The translations under genes were made by a program, and so were the position numbers. The notes below the pieces were generated by a model that was given only the letters and a program-made list of their open reading frames with translations, had not been told where the DNA came from and ran no database searches. Positions 45,014 to 55,299 of a DNA stretch of 64,000 nucleotides are shown here, piece by piece. Position 1 is the first letter of the stretch, and each line of letters opens with the position of its first letter. The stretch is taken from contig OY757915.1 of the NCBI GenBank assembly GCA_963585895.1, positions 90,166,532 through 90,230,531 of the forward strand, in the 5' to 3' direction. The DNA is from Sepioteuthis lessoniana (lineage: Eukaryota; Mollusca; Cephalopoda; Myopsida; Loliginidae).

Positions 45014-45178
45014 TTGTCATCCACAGACAGACTGTTTCATCGTATCACAACTCTTCAGAGTGACTAGACACGTAGGACTCTTGAAGCTGGGATCGAACCC
45101 AACTTTACGTTAGACTTAGTATCATACTGCTCAGCCAGCAGGCAACCGACGTTAGCTCGGGAATTATAAGGCATTATA
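45014..45178 (-). mobile_element. tRNA-promoter element carrying a hammerhead (family I)
   Basis: On minus: AATGCCTTATAATTCCC, A-box-like GCTGGCTGAGCAGTA (45125-45139), B-box GGTTCGATCCCA region (45088-45100), then the ribozyme and GATGACAATATA. Immediately left of the Penelope-like remnant, on the opposite strand. Confidence 0.8.
45021..45063 (-). ncRNA. Hammerhead ribozyme, type I (family I, copy C)
   Basis: Core CUGAAGA, stem II GUUGU/ACGAU (five pairs including two G-U), GAAAC, loop AGUCU, GUC, then UGUGG. Stem I pairs CAC with GUG plus a U-G, but its first pair is a U-U mismatch, so this copy is slightly decayed. The two stem II changes against copy A both keep pairing as G-U. Confidence 0.8.
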
Positions 45179-45189
45179 TATATTCAAAC

Positions 45190-45890
45190 TCACCTGTAAA
45201 AACGATCACATTCATTTTATTCACACCATAACAACACCAAAAGAGGTATCATAATAGGTTTTTATCTCAGAGCTCTACACATTTGTTCCTTGAAATATTT
45301 AAATGATGTATTCAACCACATAGAGAACTGCTTCCTTATCCTTCTATAGCCCAAATCTTTTATATACTTTGCTTAATTTAAAGCTCCTAAAATCCACAAT
45401 AAGAATCAACCTCGAATAATGCCTACTCACTATCTTATGAAACTAGTTACCCCCCCCATAGATTCATAACTTTGCCAAACAATTCTTCTTCTCACAGCAT
45501 AATAAACAACTTAAATAAACTCGATATCAAAACTACTTCTTTACCCTTTGAAACGATCCGCGATTTAGTATACTCTTGCCTTCAACGTATCATATTTTCA
45601 GACGCCGGTGTTTATTGTATCCCTTGAAAGAATTGTTAATTAAAACATTCTGGTGAAACATCACGGAACCTTCACGTTCGCTTGAAAGAACATAAAAGCG
45701 ACATAAGAATTGGTAACTTAAACAACGCACAATTTCAACACATTTCTCAATCTAATCACAACTTCAATTTCAACTCTGCAAAGATGCTCATTTACATTCA
45801 TAATAAACTGCTAAGACGAAATTTTGAAGCCGCTGCTATTTCACTCTGCAATTCCCTAAATACTTGTCCGGGCTTTTATAATACTTGAGC
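45190..45890 (+). mobile_element. Penelope-like retroelement remnant (RT tail and GIY-YIG end)
   Basis: The C-terminal part is typical of the GIY-YIG endonuclease domain of Penelope-like elements: GVYCIP, then a GETSRNLHVRLKEHKSDIR segment, NLNNAQFQHISQSNHNFNF, and RRNFEAAAISLC. The sequence upstream (45190-45560) matches the order expected of the region between RT and endonuclease. It is broken in several places and 5' truncated, an inactive fossil. It ends near a (TA)n run (45918-45948). Elements of this class are known to carry hammerhead motifs, which is relevant to the neighbouring ribozyme. Confidence 0.8.
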
Positions 45891-45944
45891 AAATCCATAT
45901 GTTTACGAATCATATATATTCGATATATATATATATATATATAT

Positions 45945-46475
45945 ATATAAAGAAGATTTGGCATTAAATAAACAACAATAGTTAATATGCCTTAAAACCA
46001 AACTAAACCGCTATGAAATTCTGATAGTTCAATTTAGCATTAATCATTTGTTTGCACACGGCTAAATAGTTTCAAGTATAGCAAATAATTAAATAGTTCT
46101 ATTTGACTAATAGATGAGACCATAATAAGAATTACCACTCCGAGTCTGAGTTGACTTGTGAGTAAAGGTAATAAAGGGGTACTCCGCCTTTCCCAGAGTT
46201 TCAGGATTGGAGTCTCACCATCAGATAGTTTAGTGTCATACCCCGAACATTAATTCTTAACGGAATCCTCACAAGTACTATCACTCCTGGTCAAAGTGGA
46301 CTAGGGAGTAATGGCAATAAAGGAGTACTCCATATTTCCCAAAGCTTCACAAGTGAAGTCTCACCATCAGATTGTTTAGTGTCATACCCAGGACACCCGT
46401 TAGCGTGGGGAGTGTTTACCTCTTCTGCCGAGGTGCAGTCGGCGTATTCAAAAGCCCCAGCAGAACCAATAAAGA
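45945..46475 (-). repeat. Rep-E copy with duplicated head
   Basis: Tail (GATTTGGCATTAAATAA), short middle, then two successive heads (46110-46260 and 46265-46475), each with GGTAATAAAGG- or GGCAATAAAGG-type and AGTGTCATACCC blocks. The second ends at the AGTCGGCGTATTC block. Confidence 0.8.
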
Positions 46476-46519
46476 AAAAGATAGTTAATAGAAAAAAAAT
46501 CACTATGAAGTAAAATGTA

Positions 46520-46826
46520 TGGAGGTGCCCGTGGTGTAATTGTTATCGTCGTAGGAAATGAACACGGCGACACTAGTTCAAATCCTGGACGAGACTGATT
46601 GCATTTCACATAGCACTAATACCCTTGGGAAAGGTATGGATCCAATTATTCTCCTTCCAGCTATGGGTAAATAGTAGGACAGACTAGGTTCTTCAGCCTT
46701 GGTTAGGCAACTAGTCTAGGAGAAGGAAAACTCTGAATTAAAACCTGTTAAACTCCGCTTAAAAAAATTGACCTTGTGTCATATCCTGCCCGAGCGGAGG
46801 GGTTGGGTAAATAGGAGGTAAATAGG
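46520..46826 (+). mobile_element. SINE-3, full length with 15-bp target duplication
   Basis: A-box-like GTGGTGTAATTGTTATCG, B-box-like AGTTCAAATCCTGG, shared core, CTAGTCTAGGAGAAGG and CCCGAGCGGAGGGGTTGG end. ATGAAGTAAAATGTA occurs at 46505-46519 and 46827-46841. Reference copy for this family. Confidence 0.92.
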
Positions 46827-46891
46827 ATGAAGTAAAATGTAATCGTACAATTCGGAAAAATAAAAAAAGATGTTATTCAATAAAGCTGTTT

Positions 46892-47295
46892 TCAGCCACA
46901 AAGACTTAACTCAAGGAAGCGACTGTATGCACTGGTCAAGTTGTAATTGTTCAAGATGACAGTCACTTCCAGAGGAGGAGCCTTCAAAGAGTCCTTGAGG
47001 CCGATGGTTGATTGTTCATTCAAGGTCAACCACATATAATCCAGGTGATTTCCAATGGACCTCACATGAGAGTGAAAATTTTCCCCAGTTACCAATGGAT
47101 TACCCACGATCTCTTTTTGACCTCGGACTTGTGACCGAGAGTGAACTTTACCATTTTGAGCCACTCGCAGAGAGAACTTACCAACCTGTAGAAATTGTAC
47201 ATCCTGATTGTACTGGAAGAACGCAAGCATTTTTAAAACGTCAAGCCATTTCTTTCTGTTGGTCGCGAATGACATGTCACAGCTAGAAAGTCGTT
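46892..47295 (-). CDS. Coding-looking stretch, unknown protein (partial)
   Basis: About 130 codons on minus without low complexity: FATNRKKWLDVLKMLAFFQ, VQFLQVGKFSLRVAQNGKV, GENFHSHVRSIGNHLDYMW, LKAPPLEVTVILNN, then LTSAYSRFLELSLCG and stop at 46892-46894. It is bounded upstream by a Rep-E insertion at about 47300, from which the annotated Met of the longer frame comes, so the true start is missing. It could be a host exon, a processed pseudogene or part of an unrecognised element. I do not know the family. Confidence 0.45.
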
Positions 47296-47299
47296 CTTC

Positions 47300-47740
47300 A
47301 GCCAAGTCGGTTGGGACTGTAGAATACACCGACTGTATCTCTACAGGGGAGTACGACTCCCCTCTCCCGCCAATGAATGTCCTAGATATAACATTAAAAC
47401 ATCTGGTGGTGGTAATTCAGCTCTGGAGCTTTGGGGAATGCTGAGTACCTCTTCATTGCCATTGCTCCCGGGCCCATTCTGGCCTCGAGTGGTAGAATGT
47501 GATATTTTTCTATCTCTGAGTAAGATAGAACTGTTTTAGTTTTAAACTGAGTGCAAACAAGTCACTAATGCTAAATCGAATTGTTATCAATAGAAGTTTG
47601 ACCATTTAACAGTGAGTAAACATGACTGACGTTTAATTGAATTATTAGTGATACATAGCAATAATTGGAACAATTTAACAGTGTGCTTATCAATGAATAA
47701 TGTTCAAACTTGAAACTTTCTAACTGCACAAAAAATGAGC
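47300..47740 (+). repeat. Rep-E copy
   Basis: Head from GCCAAGTCGGTTGGGACTG through GGTAGAATGTG, then eroded internal units. Confidence 0.8.
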
Positions 47741-47789
47741 TTAGGTTAGTTTAAAAATCTTGTCAACAAGACGGGTCAATAAATAATAT

Positions 47790-48030
47790 ATATCTACTAA
47801 TGAGTAGAGTGTTCGCTAACGGTCCGGGAGACCGGGGTTCAATCCCAGGTCGAGTCATACCAAAGACTCAAAAATTGTTACCTATGTCACCTTGCTTAGC
47901 ACTCAGAATTGTAAGATAAGGATCAAGGGTAAAGTGGAGCAATCCTGGGAATGGAGTAGCGCCCTCTTCTACACTTCGGTGTAGTAGCTTTTGAAAAGGG
48001 TCACCCTCGACTAAGGGCACCAGCTTTACA
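47790..48030 (+). mobile_element. SINE-1 copy
   Basis: AATGAGTAGAGTGTTCG, B box GGGTTCAATCCC, GTCATACCAAAGACTC, complete middle, slightly shortened end. Confidence 0.88.
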
Positions 48031-48094
48031 TACTTATATGTGTATATATTAGATATATATTATTTGTAAACACTTTTTGTTGATAAGATTTTTA

Positions 48095-48345
48095 AACTTG
48101 GCCTAATGAGTAGAGTGTTCGTCAATGGTCCGGAAGACCGGGGTTCAATCCCAGGTCGAGCCATACCAAAGACTCCAAAAATGGCACTTGACACTGCCTT
48201 GCTTAACACTCAGCAGTATAAGGCACGTATCAAGGGTAAAGTGGAGTAATCCAGGGAATGGAGTAGCGCCCTCCTCAACACTTCGGTGTAGTAGCTATTG
48301 AAAAGGGAGCCTTCGAGTCACCCTTGACTACGGTTGCCAACTTTA
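48095..48345 (+). mobile_element. SINE-1 copy
   Basis: Second of two same-strand SINE-1 copies 65 bp apart. Complete from GGCCTAATGAGTAGAG to the GTTGCCAACTTTACTT end. Confidence 0.9.
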
Positions 48346-48802
48346 CTTTTTATAGGTGTATATAATCAGGATTTCGCATTAGATAACCAACAATGGGTGA
48401 CATAAAACCTAAACAATCAAGTGTCTGAATATTAAGAACCAGGCAGAGTGTAGTCACTGAAGACTGCTATGTCGGTTATGGTTTATCGTTGGAGGGAGAA
48501 GGAGAAACAGAAAAGCATACAACTGGCCTCAAGCGTTAATATTCACGTCGCTTTTTTTCTTATCTCCGTTCAGTTTCTGAGGTGGAAATGGATAACTGAT
48601 ACAGCGCGTGGGGTAGTTTCTTTGAACGGTTCATAGCTCCCCCGTACACACGAATGCTCGTCTTCTCGTATACCATCCCCCAAAACAGAAGGGGAATCGA
48701 GAAACCCATTTTTTATTTGGATGCACAGAACATCCAAACCTCACTACTGCCTCGCGTGAACGGCATCATCTTGTCAGTCCTTTCGCAACCATTTAGTTAC
48801 CG

Positions 48803-48830
<28 letters not shown>
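48346..48830. other. Unassigned, moderate GC
   Basis: A stray SINE/Rep-E tail lies at 48362-48415. The rest (48420-48800) is GC-richer and unrecognised, ending in (TA)n. Confidence 0.4.
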
Positions 48831-48833
<3 letters not shown>

Positions 48834-48838
<5 letters not shown>

Positions 48839-48892
48839 TACAGTGTTGGTTGTCACTAAATAACTTTGTGGGTTTGTGGCAAACCAGGTACA
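48834..48892 (-). mobile_element. Family II tail fragment
   Basis: Inverted match to 785-845 (GTGGGTTTGTGGC, AGTGTTGGTTGTCAC), with (TA)n on both sides. Confidence 0.7.
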
Positions 48893-48909
48893 TATATATA
48901 TATATATAT

Positions 48910-49470
48910 ACAAATTTGCCCAGTCACCTGCGGCTGTAGAATACACCGACTGCATCATGGCAGAGGGTAAGAAATCCCAAAGTGTCCTGGATATGACGCT
49001 AAACAATGTGATACTGAGGTACCATTAATGCAGGACCTTTGGGGAATGCGAAATACCCCTACATTACCATCGCTCACAGATTCACTATTGCCCGGAGTGG
49101 TAGCACCTGATAGGATCCTATCAATGGATCAAATAATGCTAATCTGCGTACTTATACTAAACTTAATTGCTTGAAAAAGGACTGTTTTGACATTAAAACT
49201 ACGTACTTATGCTAAACTGAATTGCTTGAAATTGAACTGTTTTGTATGCTAAACAAATTTGTTTGAAACGGAACTATTTTTGACAATGAAACTTTACTAA
49301 CCCTTAACCGAATTGTTTGAAAAAGAACTATTTTGACATTTAGCTGTGTGTAAAGAAAAACTATACTTATACTAAAATGAATTGTTAAAAATTTGATTCG
49401 GTGTTAAATGACCCGAAAAGGGTTGATACACCGTAAAACCAACCAACCAACCAACCAACCAACCCATGTG
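48910..49470 (+). repeat. Rep-E, full-length copy
   Basis: CCCAGTCACCTGCGGCTG head, CTTTGGGGAATGCG, GCCCGGAGTGGTAGC, internal units, tail with GGTGTTAAATGACC and a (CCAA)n end. Confidence 0.88.
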
Positions 49471-49487
49471 CACACACACATATATAT

Positions 49488-49489
<2 letters not shown>

Positions 49490-49542
<53 letters not shown>
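49490..49542. repeat. (GA)n microsatellite
   Basis: Uninterrupted GA run. 49543-49938 to its right is unassigned AT-rich DNA with GATAGA-type imperfect repeats. Confidence 0.95.
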
Positions 49543-49544
<2 letters not shown>

Positions 49545-49950
49545 CTGTTCATATTGGGATAGCTAGTTTGTGATAGGAACAGACTGAGATAGAGAGATAT
49601 GAATAGACTGAGATGCTAAGCAAGACAGATGCGAACAGACTGACACAGATGTTTTGATAGCTTGATAGATAGAAACGAAATTAGTTACAATTATAGAAAA
49701 TAGATATGAATAGCAATGGATGAATAAAATCTGACAATTTGGGCATTTGAATTTAAATTAGATAAAGCACGAAGAAATTTTCCCTTCATGAAGAGGCTGA
49801 CCACATCGATATGTGCATGGAAAATCAGTTGATTTCCATACTAAACGAAAGTGTTATTTTTTGAGTGAATAAGAGGCTCTTAGAAGCTAAAAATTTGAAT
49901 ATGTAATTTTGCATTTCTTGATCAATCAGTATCTTCACTCAGAACGGGAC

Positions 49951-50195
49951 GGGGGCGTTATCGTGGTGTAATGGTTAAAGCGATGGACTGCTGAATCGTA
50001 GTAAGCGAGTTCGTTTTCCAGTCGCGCTATTACGTTCAATTTCGGGCAAATACCCTTGGGAAAAGTACGAACCCCCTTATCCTCCCAGCTATGGGTTAAA
50101 TAGTACCACTACTGTTCTTCTAGGAGAATGGCTTTGGCATTAAATAACCTACAAAGGTTGATATGCCATTAAACAAAAGAAACCAAACCAAACCA
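49951..50195 (+). mobile_element. SINE-2, full length with 12-bp target duplication
   Basis: A-box-like GTGGTGTAATGGTTAAAGC, GTAGTAAGCGAGTTCG, core AAATACCCTTGGGAAAAG and AGCTATGGGTTAAATAGTA, tail GGCTTTGGCATTAAATAACC, GGTTGATATGCC, (CCAAA)n. TCAGAACGGGAC at 49939-49950 and 50196-50207. Reference copy for SINE-2. Confidence 0.93.
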
Positions 50196-50207
50196 TCAGA
50201 ACGGGAC

Positions 50208-50900
50208 ATTTATTTGAGATTGCAGAAGACATTTGATTTTCCTAGTAAAATTTGAAGGATCAAAACCTTAAATGATTAAAAAAAATTTTTTTACCTATCG
50301 ATGATCTGGTAGTGCTGATATAACGTTTCTTGTTGCTTATTCTAATTAAGCATAGCATTACACATAGATATTAGCGTAAAATGTACTTTGCCTCTACATA
50401 GTGACTTACTCATAAAAATATCTTTTGCACACATAAAATATATCATCTAGTTTTAAGACAATGAAAACTACAATTACTTTTCTTCTTGTTAATATCATAT
50501 TGGTGTATATTAACACTTTAACTTATATTACCTTTTCTTACAATAAAATAGGCTGCAACATTTGCGGATTTTCAACAAACTTGAGTGAAAAGTTTGTTTG
50601 GATTACATCCCTTGACTTCCAGATAGTACTTCCAATTTACACTTGGTGGCGTAACCAACATAGCATATAAACAGGTTCGGTAAAGTTGAAACTCTCTATT
50701 CGTTTGGGTCTCGACAACAAAAAGCACGAATGTGTGCATTTCCCGATAGAGAGGGCTTTTGCCCCAACAAACCTCGGATTGAGTCACACACGGTATCATG
50801 CTTTCACTTAAGTCTTCACACAACAACTTACATTCTTTTAAGGACACTTCACTTATAACAAATTAATTTTCTCTTTTAGTATTTCATGTCATTCCCGCAT
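50208..50900. other. Unassigned
   Basis: AT-rich left half with a 69-codon plus ORF (50461-50670, hydrophobic N-terminus) and an overlapping minus ORF (50572-50847). Neither has splice or domain support. Confidence 0.4.
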
Positions 50901-50902
50901 TT

Positions 50903-51236
50903 ATCATCATCATCTTGTCGTGCCATCAGCACGGATATCCCTGACCCACTCTCGCCACCCCTCCCTATCGTTCATCGCTTTCGGCAGGTCCTCAGGGCTA
51001 CACCCCGTATCCTCACAGAGTTGCTGTAAGTAGGTTCGAGCTGGTCGCCCTGCTTTTGCTCGGACATGTGTAGGGGTCCATAGAAGTACATCACTAATAA
51101 GCTCGTCCCTACTTCTCCAGCAGTGTCCTGCATGTTTGATTCGTCTAATTTGGATAGTTTTTGTGATGGGAGGTAGGTGGCCGTACAACTGCTGTTTTGT
51201 GAGGTGCTGCCTCCAGGACTTGTTCCCGCATTATTT
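50903..51236 (-). mobile_element. LINE-B 3' end (best preserved)
   Basis: On minus: YGHLPPITKTIQIRRIKHAG, CWRSRDELISDVLLWTP, RAKAGRPARTYLQQLCEDTG, KAMNDREGWREWVRDIRADG and stop, followed by the (GAT)n tail at 50903-50914. Reference copy for the LINE-B C-terminus. Confidence 0.9.
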
Positions 51237-51289
51237 AACTAAATTTGCTCAAGCAATAGACATGTTAGATAGCCGCGAATTATTTTACA

Positions 51290-51715
51290 TTGTTTGGTTT
51301 GGTTTTGTGGCACATCAACTATTGAAGGTTATTTAATGCCAATTCTTTTTTATACATATATATTAAATGTATAGGATTTGTAAACATTTTTGTTGATAAC
51401 ATTCATAAACAAGCGTGATTCGTTTTGGTGCAGAGTTAAATGGTTTCAAGTATTTCTATGTAGCAGTTACAATTAAACATCAGTCATTTAATTGCACACA
51501 GTTTGTTTTATTTGACCCTCTCAGTTGCTACCACTCTGGGTCAGACCTGGGAGCTATAGAAATGAAGGGGTACTACACCCCCCAAACTCCAAGGCTTGAA
51601 CCTCGCCATCAGATAGTTTAATGTTATATCCAGAATATTCTTACCCCTTTGCAGGGAGATGCCGTTGGTGTATTCTACTGTCCCAACCGACAGGGCTAAG
51701 CGGTATTTGAAACCA
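51290..51715 (-). repeat. Rep-E copy (shortened)
   Basis: Tail GGCACATCAACTATTG, degraded internal part, head with GTCAGACCTGGGAGC and a GGTGTATTCTAC block. Confidence 0.8.
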
Positions 51716-51839
51716 TTTAACTGTGTGCAAACAATAAACTGCAATATTTGAAACCATTTAACTGTGTGCAACCAAATGAGTCAACAGGGCTATTTACATT
51801 GTTTAGCATGAGGAAATATAAAACCATAACACATTTCCT

Positions 51840-52080
51840 ATGCTACAAGTATTTCTGACCCACGGTGACCATTGCAATTGATGTTAGAAACGAGACTTAG
51901 AATCATAATTGGGTGTTTTTGCTCGTGGATCAGTGACAGAAGCCTAGAGAGATTATAAAAGCGGAAACGAAAATGAAAGAATGCTGGAGAAGCAATCGAT
52001 AGAGGTGGAGTCTCCATCTTTGGAATAATTATTACGGTGAGTTTTGATACTCAGATACAAATATACCAAGAAAAACCTAC
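51840..52080 (+). repeat. Dispersed repeat, first of a direct pair
   Basis: Shares CCCACGGTGACCATTGC, GAAACGAGACTTAG, AATCATAATTGGGT and CGTGGATCAGTGA with 53065-53370. Downstream, 52238-52249 reads TGGTGCCGTGAC, reminiscent of a primer-binding-site context in LTR elements. A fossil LTR pair is possible, but the alignment ends early. Confidence 0.5.
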
Positions 52081-52524
52081 AATTTGTCAATACCAAAGTC
52101 CAGTCGATTCGACTCCCACTAGTTAAACAAATTAAATTTATTGAATTCAAAGATCAGTACATTATTCAATTATTTACGCTCTCTCCCCTTGTGTCGGTGG
52201 CTCTTGAGACAAATTCTAGCAAATGTCGTCGAGAATTCTTTGGTGCCGTGACTATTACGGCTGTTGGAATGAGTAAAGTTTTCACCGAGTCTTGCTCTCC
52301 ACCCGCGGGAAGTTTCAGACTTATTACGCACCGGTTAGTTCATCACGAACCAACAATACCACAACTAATCGCAGTGTAGCGTACCTGACCGTGGAGAGTA
52401 CCGTTCTGTTCAATTCTGTTGTTTAAATGAACTGAAAAACAAATGACGAAGGATGACGGACTCTCCCGGCCATTAAAAGTGAAGTAAACAAGAACTGAGT
52501 TCTCTTTAGTCTCTTTTTCTTCTA

Positions 52525-52598
52525 TCATTATATATATATATATATATATACAGACTTATATATATATATAAGATATAAAAAATATATATATGTATAAT

Positions 52599-52644
<46 letters not shown>

Positions 52645-52791
52645 CTGTTTATATATGTATTTGTATCTTATGCACACATTCATAAAAGACGATATATCTA
52701 TCTACCTATGTTTATATATCTTATGAACATACACACATATATATGTGTGTGTACAGGATATATGTATATATATATATACATATGTTATAGA

Positions 52792-52825
<34 letters not shown>

Positions 52826-52938
52826 CAGACACGCAGAGACACAGACACACAACCACACACACAACCACACACATATGTATATATATGTATACATATCTTT
52901 TACTTCTTTTATTCTCTCTTTTTTCCTTGTCTTCATGT

Positions 52939-52978
<40 letters not shown>
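52525..52978. repeat. (TA)n-rich block and (TTTC)n
   Basis: Repeated TA/TATG runs to about 52825, CA-rich 52827-52873, (TTTC)n 52940-52977. ORFs on both strands are simple repeats. Confidence 0.9.
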
Positions 52979-52979
<1 letters not shown>

Positions 52980-53064
52980 AACCAATTAGAACAAGACCTA
53001 CAAGCAACGCGAAGCTGCATGATTATCTCCCTTTAATTTTGTACAAACCCTTACCTTTCTTCTC

Positions 53065-53202
53065 CTCTTATAAGCATTTCTGGCCCACGGTGGCCATCGC
53101 AATTGCTGTCGGAAACGAGACTTAGTTAGTTAGAATCATAATTGGGTCTTTCTGATCGTGGATCAGTGATGACGAGACGCAGTTATAAATGTGACAGAAG
53201 CC

Positions 53203-53258
<56 letters not shown>

Positions 53259-53370
53259 GTATGAAGGCGGGAATGAAAATGAAGGAAAGCTTGTAGAGCG
53301 ATCGATGGAGGTGGATTCGCCATCTTTTGAAGACTGTAGATTTTGAGTGCAGATATATTTGTGTAGATGT
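53065..53370 (+). repeat. Dispersed repeat, second of a direct pair
   Basis: Same blocks as 51840-52080, with a (GA)n expansion at 53206-53254 and GATCGATGGAGGTGGA near the end. Confidence 0.55.
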
Positions 53371-54585
53371 TGCTCTTAAGAAAGCGGTACCATTACTTTT
53401 CGTAATTGTCTTCATTATTATTGCTTGTATCGTCAGGTTAGTCATTGTTGTTGTTTGTGGCTGCTTTCATTTATGACCTCGTCTGCGGAAGTAACGTCAG
53501 AGACAATACCGGACAAATGAACGGATGATCGATAGGTACGCATGCGCAGACTAGTTCTTTTACAGCCTCTTTCCTTTCTTCATTCTCCTACCTTTCTTTA
53601 TTTTGGTATATTTATATGATTTAAATTATTTTTTTTTCTTTAACGGTTTCATCGCAAATCTAAAGAAGAAACACCTGATTAAAAAAGAAAGAAAAAAAGA
53701 AAGAAAAACAAGTAACGGAATTAGATCCTAAGAAATATTAGACACACAAATATATTAAACTATATCAAATATGATTTCGTTTTTTAAATCACTAGAGAAT
53801 TCATTGGGAACATCTAAAAAAAGTGCTTTATTGATTCTAATCTAATATCAAATACCTATCACGATCAACTGTAAATGAATACACCCACCAAAAAATCCTT
53901 ATAAAAGATTAATTTTCTTCAAAGTCAAGCATACCAATACTTTCTTATTTCTAAAGTAACACTATACAATCAAAACGGACATTATTAGGTGTTATTTATT
54001 AAGAAAAGCTCCAGCATTGAAACTATGAAATGAAAAATAAAATTGCATGAATATATAGAACGGATGTTCTTTTTGGGGGATTGCTACATATCTATATCTT
54101 TGATGGATTGATTTTAAAGGCATGCGAACCCGTCTAGAGTTATTATATGCCTATAAATTACGGAATCGTGTTAATTGTACTTTCATTTTTGTGCAGATTG
54201 TTTTTTAAGATGACTTTTTGCACTCAGTCTTATCGAATATACATTTCTGAAGAAATTACCAGGCAGGCTAGCCAAAAGACCCAGAGCGGGACGGAAGACA
54301 AAGTGGTTGATTGAAGAAGAAGGATGTGGAGAGGGGAAATAACACCTAGAAATGGGCAAATCTGTCTTTGCCGAGTCACAGGGTGCGGTTCACAACCGAA
54401 GCAGATGGTGAGTGATTGTCAAAGAGTCATCAATGCAGCTTCCAAATCACACACAGAGCGAAACAATACACATGTCAGCGCACCAACTAACACAACAATA
54501 CCAATTACAGCGCGTACCTTTGATAGCTTGAACTGTTTTGGTCAATACAAACTATCACGTACGAAAATTTTGACACTCTCTAACG

Positions 54586-54634
<49 letters not shown>

Positions 54635-54720
54635 ATTTACTTTGATACACTTATATTTGAGTTCTTGTTCTGATCGTCTCATATTTGTCAACAGACAGCC
54701 ACTAAGCGCTGTCGACTTTG
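53371..54720. other. Unassigned
   Basis: No gene recognised. 54105-54190 resembles 17590-17680 (a shared GGCAT..CAACCC / TTATGCCT pattern). An ORF at 54324-54635 ends in (CA)n(TA)n and has no domain support. Confidence 0.4.
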
Positions 54721-54724
54721 CGCT

Positions 54725-54892
54725 TTGATTTGTTTTGTTGTTTAATGGCATATCAACCTTCTTAGGTCATTTAATGCCGAAAATCAATCCTTCTAGAAGA
54801 ACAGTAGTACTATTATTTAACCCGTTGCTGGGAGGATAAGGGGGTTCAAAACTTTCCCAAGAGCATTTGTCAAAAAGTGAACGTAATAGCGT
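54725..54892 (-). mobile_element. SINE-2 fragment (core and tail)
   Basis: TTTAATGGCATATCAACC, GAACAGTAGTACTATTATTT and CAAAACTTTCCCAAGAGC. The tRNA head is missing. Confidence 0.78.
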
Positions 54893-54912
54893 AACTATAT
54901 ATATATATATAT

Positions 54913-55215
54913 CCACACGTTTAATTTGAGGTTTTTCAACCTCTAATCAAACGTGTGGAGTCATCTAATGAGACAAAGAGTATAATGATATTCTTCTCCA
55001 AAATAAATTTATAAGGACAATTTAACCAGGTTTGAGTTTCCTTCTAATTGCATTGTATATGCTCTGTATGCGAGTATTATTATATAAACCTGGATAGAAT
55101 AAACATATAGCAATAACCATACATGGAGCACTCCCATAGATTTATATGAAATTCCTCATATATTCTATACGCGAATAATCTACATCCATTGTCTTCTGAG
55201 GCTGACTAGATATTA

Positions 55216-55216
<1 letters not shown>
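54913..55216 (+). mobile_element. Family III hammerhead element (plus copy)
   Basis: Starts with a 20-bp-arm hairpin (54913-54958, CCACACGTTT / AAACGTGTGG), then the decayed hammerhead, then a unique tail with TGGAGCACTCCC, ending at a long (TA)n (55217-55285). The inverted partner lies at 57448-57700. Confidence 0.78.
54960..55019 (+). ncRNA. Hammerhead ribozyme-like motif (family III, decayed)
   Basis: Stem I 5' strand GUCAU, core CUAAUGA (one change from CUGAUGA), long stem II with loop AAUG, then CAAAAUAAAUUUAUA in place of GAAAUAAAUUUAUA. Core changes make activity unlikely. Its GUCAU strand would pair perfectly with AUGAC of the partner copy. Confidence 0.5.

Positions 55217-55285
<69 letters not shown>
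55217..55285. repeat. (TA)n microsatellite, 69 bp
   Basis: Uninterrupted TA run. Confidence 0.95.
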
Positions 55286-55288
<3 letters not shown>

Positions 55289-55299
55289 TTATTCGGTCC

